In this document: one piece after another, positions 28,411-38,000 of the stretch
How positions within the stretch are numbered: the stretch's first letter is position 1
Layout of the letters: each line of letters begins with the position of its first letter
Source of the DNA: Pseudomonadota bacterium
GTDB lineage: Bacteria > Myxococcota_A > Polyangia > Haliangiales > Haliangiaceae
Reading direction: 5' to 3'
NCBI GenBank assembly: GCA_022360315.1
Contig: JAKSDA010000388.1
Coordinates: forward strand, 1 to 63,457
DNA: 63,457 nt
Program-made: the position numbers and the translations under genes
The notes under the pieces: generated by a model
What the model was told of the DNA's origin: nothing
The model's input: the letters and a program-made list of their open reading frames with translations, nothing else
The model's database searches: none

Positions 28411-28573
28411 TCGGCCCGGTCATCTGCGGGTATCAGCCATGCGCATGAACGCACATGCTCACCCGGATGGCGAACGAAAACAACACTCAAAGCAAAATAG
28501 CGCCAAATCTGCGAGAGCAGATGGGGCGCCAACGCATCACCGTCGCGGCATGCTCGACGAGAGGAGAAACAAG

Positions 28574-28939
28574 ATGCGCGTGATCTCGAGACTGAGTCTG
28601 GTTGGGAAGTACAGGTTCGGCGTTGCGTTGTTCAAGGTGACGTCGTTTTGTCCCCCTGAGTCAAGCCAGGACGGGGCCACGCAACTCAAAAAACTGGCGC
28701 TAGCGTACCTGAAAGATCCGGATCGTATACACAAGATGGTGGTAGACGCGGCAGAAGGCAGTGAATCCGACATCCTGCTTCGATGGACAATGAGTGAGAG
28801 ACCTGGCCTCGGGGCGAGATCGACGTGGATACTCACCTACATCGGCGCCAAGTTGAAAAGCGTACACCGTCCCCGATGCGGCGCGATCGGGCAAAGCGCG
28901 GGCCGAGCTGATTGCTGGACAGGTGGGGTGACGACATGA
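28574..28939 (+). CDS. hypothetical protein
   Basis: A 121-codon frame with a good ribosome-binding site (GAGGAGAAACAAG before ATG). The product starts MRVISRLSLVGKYRFGVALF and has a helical middle (QLKKLALAYLKDPDRIHKMV). The last 25 residues look like read-through of non-coding DNA. No family recognised, and the region is decayed, so this may be a real small gene or a remnant. Confidence 0.35.
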   Translation: MRVISRLSLVGKYRFGVALFKVTSFCPPESSQDGATQLKKLALAYLKDPDRIHKMVVDAAEGSESDILLRWTMSERPGLGARSTWILTYIGAKLKSVHRPRCGAIGQSAGRADCWTGGVTT

Positions 28940-29028
28940 TTGCCGCGTGCATGTCGGCGATCTCGGCGACCGAGAACTGATCGTCGAGTTCGCAGTAGGC
29001 CTGGCACTCGGCCCCCATGGGCCAGAGG

Positions 29029-29871
29029 TCAAGTCCGATCACAGGGCTCGTCAGCGGCGAGGTAGGCGGCGATTTTAGGTACCAGCTCGGCCGCCTTGCC
29101 ACGCACTGCGTGACCTCTGTCGTGCTCCTGGGCGATCTCGCCAAATGGATTGTCGTCGATGTTGATGTCGACGATGAATGCTCCGACCTGAGCGCCCGAC
29201 TTGACCACGTGCCAGGGCAGCGTGGTGCTGGCCGAAGTGCCCACAACCAGGATCAATGCCGCCGAGATTGCCGCGCCCAGCGAACTCTTGTAGCGAAACA
29301 GCGGCTCGTCGTAGCTCTCGTCGAACCACAAGACATGCGGCCGCGCCGGCCCGTCGCAGTTGCGGCAGCGCAGCAGGGCTGCCCTGTCGTCGGTCAATTG
29401 GTCGTCGCGATCGAAGTCGCCGATCTCATCGGGTATGGTAAATACGTCGGTTGTACACTCCCTGGCGCAGCGCATGAAATCAATATTTCCGTGCACCTGG
29501 TAGGTGCGTTCCACGCTGTTTCCGGCGCGCATATGCAGGCCGTCGACGTTCTGCGTGATCAGGCGAAACCGGTCGCCGATCGCCTTCTCGAGCGCGACCA
29601 GCGCCTGATGGGCCGGATTGGGCTGGGCCCGATTGCACACCGTGCGACGGTACAAATACCACTGCCAGACCGCCTCGGGGATGCGCTGAAATGCGGCGTA
29701 GGTGGCCAGCTCCTCGGGATGATATTCGACAGAACCAACGGTCCAATACCCGTCCTTGCCGCGGAATGTCGGAATACCACTCTCGGCCGAAATTCCAGCA
29801 CCACTCAGTACCACGATCAGGCCGTCCTTTTGCCTGGCCTGGTCGAGAAGACCCTGTAGGCGTTGTTCCAT
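29029..29871 (-). CDS. Sir2-family NAD-dependent protein deacylase (sirtuin)
   Basis: Removes acyl groups from lysines using NAD. The 280-residue protein has the sirtuin motifs LSGAGISAESGIPTFRG, LITQNVDGLHMRAGN with the catalytic VHGN histidine, a zinc-binding set of two Cys pairs (CARECT and CRNC), and VGTSAST followed by FIVDINIDDNPF. The NAD pocket motif after GAGIS is standard. It lies downstream of the MinD-like fusion on the same strand; the gap between holds repeat copy B. Confidence 0.92.
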   Translation of the reverse strand: MEQRLQGLLDQARQKDGLIVVLSGAGISAESGIPTFRGKDGYWTVGSVEYHPEELATYAAFQRIPEAVWQWYLYRRTVCNRAQPNPAHQALVALEKAIGDRFRLITQNVDGLHMRAGNSVERTYQVHGNIDFMRCARECTTDVFTIPDEIGDFDRDDQLTDDRAALLRCRNCDGPARPHVLWFDESYDEPLFRYKSSLGAAISAALILVVGTSASTTLPWHVVKSGAQVGAFIVDINIDDNPFGEIAQEHDRGHAVRGKAAELVPKIAAYLAADEPCDRT

Positions 29872-29897
29872 AGCCGGAGACTATACAGTCTAATCCG

Positions 29898-29980
29898 AAC
29901 AGAAACGCATTGCTTGTGGATCAAATAACCCGCTTCTGTTGCCAGGCCAACCGCCGATCCGGCCGGAAGTCCGGCCGTCC
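29898..29980 (+). repeat. two-hairpin intergenic repeat, copy B
   Basis: Same element as 5398-5473, on the other strand. First stem AACAGAA / TTCTGTT (extended by CG/CG past an A-C mismatch), same loop core TTGTGGATCAAA, then GCCAGGCCAA and the second perfect stem CGGCCGG-AAGT-CCGGCCG. The alignment with copy A has no gap. It lies between the MinD-like fusion gene and the sirtuin gene, antisense to both. Confidence 0.8.
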
Positions 29981-30002
29981 CGGGGACTCCCGGTCCGGTC
30001 AT

Positions 30003-31604
30003 TCATGGCCACTCGTCTGCCTCGGCTTCGATCTTTTGCCGCTCGACGCGGTAGCGCTCGAGATAGGTTTTGAGCACGCGGCCGGTGTCGATCTGCAGCA
30101 TTTTGGCGTACTCGACCAAAAAGCCGCGAACATACACGACTGCTGGCAATTTTTTGAAGGTCTCGCTTTCCAGTGCTTCCAGATAGGCCATACCGATCTT
30201 GGTGCGCTCGGAAATATCGCGCAACTCGATACCGCGAGCCTCGCGAATCTGGCGCATGAGTGGGCCGGAGAAGTCGGTTGCCGGGGTGAGCGTGGGCATG
30301 GGCGGCCGCGCGGCCGGGGGCAGCTGCAGCTTGGGCGGCGTGGCCACGATCGGATCGACTGGTTGGGCGGGCACTCCCTCGGGAAATAGCTCGCTGTCGT
30401 AGGCCTTGCGTTTATTCGAGTCCATCAGAGTGGAATAGGCCGCGTCGAGCCTCTGGTGCAGCTCGTCGAGTTGCTCGTCGGTGTACAGTCCATTTACCAC
30501 CACCGAATCGCGGCTATACACTTCTCGCACGCGTCGATTGGCCCGCCGAATGTCCTCGAAGCTGGCCGTGGGTTCGACTTCCAGAAGGTCGTAATGGCTG
30601 TCTCCGGCGGCCGCATTGTCGAGCGGCTGGTCGCTGTCGCGAACCGCGAGCAGCCGCCGGGTGACTTTCTCGATGCACTTGGATATCCGAGATTCGGGAT
30701 GCTCGACCAGAAGAGGCCGTTGCCGTCGGATTGCCACCCAAACCGCTTCATCGTACTCGAGATGGCCGAGATAGGTGATCGGTACCCCGAGTTGCCGACG
30801 CACGGCCGAGGCCACAGCCCGTCCCATTTCCATATCGGCCTTGGACCGAACGGCATTGATGACCAGATGGGGACGAAACTGCACGATCTGAGCCTCGACG
30901 GCAGTGGCCAGTTCGGGATCGCGCTCCAGGGCGTAGAAATACAGATCCCTCGGGGCGGGAATTCCGCCGAGAAAGTTGCGCAGTTCCCCGGGCCCGAGCT
31001 TGACCGGATCAGCCAGGTCGGCAGCTCGCAGCTGGCGAAAAAACGCCGCCCGGATGAAGCGATAACAGAGCTCGATCGAGGTCGGTTCGGGCATGGCGAC
31101 CAGCACGCGGATATCCGCAGCCAGAAACATATCGAGGGTAAAGCTCGAGGTTCCCGGAGCCAGATCGATGACCACGAAATCGGCATCGAGCTCGTGGATC
31201 GTGGTGGCCAGCCGGCGCACTTGCGCGGGTTTGGGCGTGGCGACCCAGACCGGATCGCGCACCCCGGCAACCAGACGAAGGCCGGGAACGGCAGTGATCG
31301 AGACCAGCTCGTCGAGGGGAATTTCGGCCTTGCTAAACGCCTCGGACAGAGTTCTTTCGGGCCGGGCCAAGCCGGCAAATGTATGCAGGTTGGCCATGCC
31401 GAGCGCGGCGTCGACCAACACCACACGGTGGCCGAGCGTCGCCAAAAAAATGCCGATATTGGACGCGATCAAGCTCTTGCCCGCGCCGCCCTTGCCACCG
31501 GCAACGGCCACGATGCGAGGCTTGTCGACAGAATCGCTCACGACGGTCAGAGTAACAAACGCCGCGGGTATTTGCCGATTCGCTGTCCCGTTCATCTGAG
31601 CCAA
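30003..31604 (-). CDS. MinD/ParA-type ATPase fused to J-like and RodZ-type HTH domains
   Basis: Residues ~28-310 are a MinD/FlhG-like ATPase with the deviant Walker A GGKGGAGKSLIASNIG, VVLVDAALGMANLH and FVVIDLAPGTSSFTLD. Residues ~335-405 resemble a J domain (HYDLLEVEPTASFEDIRRAN ... DAAYSTLMDSNKRKAYDSEL) but lack HPD. Residues ~445-520 are a RodZ-like helix-turn-helix (MRQIREARGIELRDISERTK, ...AVVYVRGFLVEYAKML). Membrane segments are absent. A GTG at 31541 (VSDSVDKPRIV) is an alternative start. Cell polarity or envelope organisation is a guess from the parts. Confidence 0.85.
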   Translation of the reverse strand: MAQMNGTANRQIPAAFVTLTVVSDSVDKPRIVAVAGGKGGAGKSLIASNIGIFLATLGHRVVLVDAALGMANLHTFAGLARPERTLSEAFSKAEIPLDELVSITAVPGLRLVAGVRDPVWVATPKPAQVRRLATTIHELDADFVVIDLAPGTSSFTLDMFLAADIRVLVAMPEPTSIELCYRFIRAAFFRQLRAADLADPVKLGPGELRNFLGGIPAPRDLYFYALERDPELATAVEAQIVQFRPHLVINAVRSKADMEMGRAVASAVRRQLGVPITYLGHLEYDEAVWVAIRRQRPLLVEHPESRISKCIEKVTRRLLAVRDSDQPLDNAAAGDSHYDLLEVEPTASFEDIRRANRRVREVYSRDSVVVNGLYTDEQLDELHQRLDAAYSTLMDSNKRKAYDSELFPEGVPAQPVDPIVATPPKLQLPPAARPPMPTLTPATDFSGPLMRQIREARGIELRDISERTKIGMAYLEALESETFKKLPAVVYVRGFLVEYAKMLQIDTGRVLKTYLERYRVERQKIEAEADEWP

Positions 31605-31965
31605 TTACCCGCCGCGAGTAGCCAGCCGCTGGCCGCGATCATGCCCGCACAGGATGCGCTTTGCCGCCCTCCGATACTCCGATATTCGCGACGAAATGGC
31701 TGTAATTTCAATCGGTTATACGAGAGAAAGCGGCGAGGTCCAATCCGCCCCGGAGTATCGGCGCGGCGCTTTGCGCCGTCGGTTTATTGCGGCCCGCTGC
31801 ACAATGGACATCAGTAACAGAAGGCTGTTATTTCCCACCGGATTCGACGTGGCAGACAAGAGCCTTCCCGAATGACTCGAGCGCCAGACCATCGAGATCA
31901 GCAATCTGTGAGCTGGCCGTGACGTCGTGACTGTCGCACGACGCCAAGAACCAAGAACAGATCGA
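31605..31965. other. intergenic region upstream of the MinD-like gene
   Basis: About 360 bp between two minus-strand genes. It contains a small hairpin TAACAG-AAGG-CTGTTA (31815-31830) followed by TTT, possibly a weak terminator for the kinase on the other side. No gene seen. Confidence 0.45.
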
Positions 31966-32919
31966 TCAACGCTGGCCGGGCTGATCGGGCTCCGGGGTGA
32001 TGTTGGGCAGCCGATTGGCGACCCACTCGCCCAGTTCGGTCGGTGTCACGATGGCGCGCTGGCGGCGGGATTCGGCCAGCGCCCGGGCCAGAGCATCGGC
32101 GCTGGCAAAGCGGCTGGCTGGATCGCGGGCCAGGCAGGTCCATATGATGGCCCGGACATCGTCGTCGAGCCCGGCCAGATCGGGCTTGTGAGCGGCCTTG
32201 ATATTGTCCAGCGTGTCCATGACCGTGGCGCCGTCAAACGGTCGCGTTCCGGTGCACAGCTCGGCCAGGGTCACGCCCAGGCCAAACTGATCGCTCACCG
32301 ATGTGAGCGGCTCTCCAGCAACTTGCTCGGGTGACATGTACGCGTATTTGCCTTTGCGGATGTTGCTCAGGGTATCTTCGGCCAGCATCGTGGCCTTGGC
32401 GATGCCAAAGTCGGCCAGTTTGACCTCGCCGGCCCGCGAGATCAGAATGTTCGATGGACTGACATCGCGATGCACAAGACCGAGCGGGCCCTGCTCATCG
32501 GCATAGCGGTGCACATATTCGAGGGCGTGGGCGATCTCCTCGGCGATCGAGAGCACAAGAGGCAGGGGCACAGCGGGCGGATCGGATTCGGCCCGCCGGG
32601 TCAGCGTGCCCAGGTCGGCGCCGTCCACGTAATCCATACAGGCGTAGTACACCCCCTGGTCCACGCCGAGCTCATGTACCGAGACCAGGCCCCGGTGTTC
32701 GAGCCTGGCGCTCAGTCTGGCCTCTTCGATGAGCAGGCGCTCGTATGCGCCCATGCCGCGATATGCCGGCAACAGGGTCTTGATGGCCAGGCGCTTTTCA
32801 AAGCCACTCGCGCCAAACCCCCGGGCCAGGTACACTTTGGCCATGCCTCCTTGCCCGAGCATGGCGACGAGACGATAGCGACCGAGTCGGGTGAGAGAAT
32901 CGGGGCCGAGCGAATCCAT
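31966..32919 (-). CDS. soluble Ser/Thr protein kinase
   Basis: A Hanks-type kinase of about 317 residues. The start MDSLGPDSLTRLGRY (32919) is preferred over a Met 12 codons upstream. Motifs: glycine loop MLGQGGMAKVYLARG, AIKTLLP, catalytic loop LVHRDVSPSN, ADFGIAK, YMSPEQVAG. There is no membrane helix; a short C-terminal tail follows. It is divergent from an FHA-domain sigma-54 activator with 17 bp between the start codons, so kinase and phosphothreonine reader probably act in one pathway. Confidence 0.92.
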   Translation of the reverse strand: MDSLGPDSLTRLGRYRLVAMLGQGGMAKVYLARGFGASGFEKRLAIKTLLPAYRGMGAYERLLIEEARLSARLEHRGLVSVHELGVDQGVYYACMDYVDGADLGTLTRRAESDPPAVPLPLVLSIAEEIAHALEYVHRYADEQGPLGLVHRDVSPSNILISRAGEVKLADFGIAKATMLAEDTLSNIRKGKYAYMSPEQVAGEPLTSVSDQFGLGVTLAELCTGTRPFDGATVMDTLDNIKAAHKPDLAGLDDDVRAIIWTCLARDPASRFASADALARALAESRRQRAIVTPTELGEWVANRLPNITPEPDQPGQR

Positions 32920-32936
32920 ACACCGAATCGAAGCGC

Positions 32937-34289
<1,353 letters not shown>

Positions 34290-34337
34290 GTGGAAGAATA
34301 GAAAAGCCGGCAACCACAGCCCGGTCGCGGCGTCGCG

Positions 34338-34949
34338 TCAGACCTCGATTCGCACCAGCGCTTCTTCGATCGCTACCCACATGGAGGTAAACGCCGTACC
34401 GGTCTGAGCAAACAGAGCTGCTTTTTCCGAATCCAGCTCGGGATACAATCTCTTCTCCAGCTTTTTGATCTCCTTGCCCGCCTGCCCTCCAGTGTACCAC
34501 TGTTCGATCCGCTTGGTATATCCCCAGATCGGGCAGCTCTTGTAGCCCTTTTCTCGCATGAGTCTGCCGAAACGCAGGGCAAATGGATCTTCCTTGGGGG
34601 TGCCTTGCGCGCTCCAACACGAATATACTTTTACGTTAAAATTGATCTTGGTGTCGAATATGCCGCGAAAACTCTGAAAATACTCCTCGAAGGTCATTCG
34701 GTGCTCTTTGCCCCGTTTGCGCTTCCAGAACACGTAGCTAAAACCTCGACTGCAATGCCCCCCCATGATGTAGACCGCCTCGGTCTTGTTCGGGACATGT
34801 GGCAAATCAGTACTGTCGGCATAAACCAGTGAGTATTTTTTGTCGCCCTCGATGTCCTTGACTCGTTTCCATTGCTGGGAACGCACATCCATGTCGATAA
34901 ATGGCTCGGAGCCTCTGCGCCATGGATTAAAGATCAGATCATGCTTCAT
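34338..34949 (-). CDS. putative caspase-fold (clan CD-like) protein
   Basis: About 203 residues from the ATG at 34949 (MKHDLIFNPWRRGS). No family is recognised with certainty. A hydrophobic strand followed by GGHCSRG (AVYIMGGHCSRGFSY) and a second strand ending in a Cys (KVYSCWSAQGTP), then RFGRLMREKGY and PIWGYTKRI, follow the pattern of caspase-like cysteine peptidases and self-processing toxin domains (His after one strand, Cys after the next). It lies 66 bp downstream of the giant LamG gene. Peptidase activity is an inference; a catalytically dead relative is possible. Confidence 0.6.
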   Translation of the reverse strand: MKHDLIFNPWRRGSEPFIDMDVRSQQWKRVKDIEGDKKYSLVYADSTDLPHVPNKTEAVYIMGGHCSRGFSYVFWKRKRGKEHRMTFEEYFQSFRGIFDTKINFNVKVYSCWSAQGTPKEDPFALRFGRLMREKGYKSCPIWGYTKRIEQWYTGGQAGKEIKKLEKRLYPELDSEKAALFAQTGTAFTSMWVAIEEALVRIEV

Positions 34950-35015
34950 CGCATCTACCCTTGCTGTCGCCGTTTGCGAAAACCGTATCGCCAATGAGGC
35001 AATTGATTCGTCACT

Positions 35016-38000
35016 TTATTTCCTCCTCTTCTTCTTTTTCTTGCCAATTCCCTTTACCGCCTTGGTGGCCTTCTTGGTCCCCTTGCTGACCGATTTGGCG
35101 GCCTTTTTGCTTTCTTTGGCCGCCGTCTTGGCGACTGTCTTGTAGACACTCTTGACCGCGCTATCGATGTCCTTGGAGCTGAAACCAGCACTCTTCATGA
35201 TCGAGCGCACGGCTTTTTCGTCCTTGCCCCAGGATTTTTGCAGAAACGTAGCCGCGCCTTTCGATGACATGCGGAATACTCCGCGCAGTGCCTTGACTGC
35301 GTGATCGGGCTCAAAACCGGCTGCCTTGAGCGCGTTGCCGGCCACATCGGCCTTGGCTTTGAAAGCGTTTTGCAGCGCCTTGCCGGTCTCACTGGCGTCG
35401 AATCCCGCTCCGCCCAGGATACGAGCCGCCTCGGCTGGGTTGGTCGTATAGACTTTATGCAGCCCCTTGCCGATACGATCGACAGGAATGGCGGCCGTTT
35501 TCATCGCTCTGGCCACATCGTCGGCCCCGGCGGTGAAGCTATCTTTCAGTGCCTGGCAGGTGTCTTCGGGCGAATGGCCGGCCTTTTTGAAAATCTTGAC
35601 CGCCCGGTCGGCGTCCACATTCTTGTAGGCTGCCTGCAGGGCATCGCCGAGCTCTGCGGCGCCTTGCCCGATGGCTTTTCCGGTCTCGACCCAGCCTTTT
35701 TCCACAGCATCGCCGAATGTATCGAGCCCGCCGACGATATCTTCGAAAATCTTGTAGGCGTGGTTTTCGATCTCGTCGGTGACCTCTTTGATGATCTCGG
35801 CAACGCCACTGAATGGGACCGAGAAGACCACTGTGGGCACGCGCATGGTCTTGCCCTGCCACTGAAAGCTGCCCTTGATGTCGAGGCGAAAGAGCCTGGC
35901 CGTGATATCGAGATCGACCGAGCCGTCGAGCGACGTGCGCAGTTTGATCCGGCCAAGAGACGTCTTGCTACCGGGCACGACCAGCCGGACATCCATATTG
36001 AGGGCAAACGATAGGCTGCCATCGGCGCGCAGACCACGGTTGCCGACCTGGCAGCTAAGGGCCATGCTGGTCCCGGCCGAGGTGCGACTGAGAGCGAGTT
36101 TCAGGCCGGTTTTGTCGGCCTCGGCAAGGATTTGCTCCTCGAAAAATCCCAGCAGCCCAACCCGGCAGGACATATAGAATGAAGGCGATTCAAAAACACT
36201 GAGATTGATCCGCAATTGCGGTCCGCCCAGGGCCGATTGCCGGGCCCCGGACGGCCTGTTGACGATCGCTGTTTTGGTATTGGCCTGTTCGCTTCGCCGG
36301 GCAGCGCGAGAGTCGAGGTCTGGTGCATGGTTGATGGATTTGGCCCAGCGCGCTTTCCCCAGGGTCAGGTCATGACCATTGGGTGAGCGGTCACGAGCCG
36401 TTTTGCCCTCGCCCTCGTCGAATTGCCAGTAGGCCAAGAGATCCGCTTCTCGTCCGGTAAGCCCGCGCCGGCTGCGCCGGCGAATCTCGTCGGCCGAACA
36501 CGCTCTGCCCCACACCCTGACCTCGTCCACCAGGCCGCCAAAGGGCAGAGCATTGTCTTGCCGGGCCCCGACAACCACCGCGGTCTGGGTTGATTTGACC
36601 GCGCGTTTGTACCTGGCTTTGCCCACCGAACTCCCATCGACAAAAAATTCGATGGATTTTGACCGAGCGCGGCGACACGCGGCCAGGTGATGCCAGACTG
36701 CGCGGGGCACCCGGCCGGCGGCCGGGGCCGATACCTCCTCGACCGTACCGTTACCGTGGGCAAACGACACAATACCGTTTTCGTCGAGTTCGAGCGAAAA
36801 GTCGCCAGCCGCGTCTTTGCAGACGATGGCCTGGCGCTGGCCACTGTCCGAAGCGCGCTTGATCCAGGCTTCTACAGTCAGATCGCCGGCACAGGACAGG
36901 CTGCTGGTGGTGGCAGCCGTGGGCCGGTCGCCCTGGCCGGCCAGCTCCACTCCGCCCAGCAAGAGGGCATAGGCCGGATCGCCCGGTGCGACCTCGGCGC
37001 TCGGCGACAACTCGGCCGCTTGCGCGAGCAATGGACCGCCGATGTCACTTTTTTGGCCGTTGGCTGTTTTCTGCGATTCCTCTCTTGCTGGCCCGGCCAG
37101 GGGAAAGTAGCCCTCGAGATCGTTTTCGCCGCCGCGAAGAAGTTGAAAACGCCCGGATTTGCACTCTTTGCTGCGTCGCTCGCGCGACCAGATCCGCACC
37201 TCGGCCATGCGGCCGCGAAAACCGGCCCCCGCCTTGCCGCCCAGCAAAAGCCCCCGCACATCGCCCTGGGGCCCGTCGGCTCGCTCGGCCGAGGCAGCGA
37301 GCTCGCCGTCGATATAGATGGCCTGAAAACGCCCGCCGCGACCTTGCGACACCACGGCGATATGGGTCCATCGACCGTAATGAGCGCCGAATTCAGCGCT
37401 GATTCGGCCCTTTTTGACCGAGCCGTGCTGCCACACCAGCTCGGTGCCGGAAAAGAACAGCCGAATGCGTCCGTCCCTGGCATCTCTGTCGGAATTCTGG
37501 CCGATTTCGACCAGCGGGAGGTCAGTTTGGGCAGCCGGCGCTCGCCTGGTCAAAGGAGCAGCCGTTTTGCGCCGCACCGTTTTGGTGCTCTTTTGCGGCG
37601 CCCTGGCTCGACCCTTGCGCTCGGTCGTTTTGGCGCTGGCGGCTTTTTTTCTTCCTGCCGACCTGGCCGCTCCTGTTGCCTTTTTGCCCGCCTTGATGCT
37701 GGTTTTCCGCCTGACCTCACCGGTCGTCTTTTTGCCCGTTCCGGTGCCGGTTTTTGCCCCGGCTTTCGATGTGGCCCGTGGCCGGGCGGGTTTTTTGGCC
37801 GCGGTGCGCGGTTTGGCCGCATTGATCCACAGCTCGATGGTTGTGGGCTGGCCGGCCTTGCAGGTGACGCTCTCGGCACTGGCCGATGACTTTTTGCCGC
37901 TGAAGGTGAGACCGCACAAGGTCAGACGGGGCCGGTCGCCGGGCGCCCGTTTGGTCACTGCCGGACCATCGCCGGCCGGCGTGGCCGCGAGTGCGGTTTC

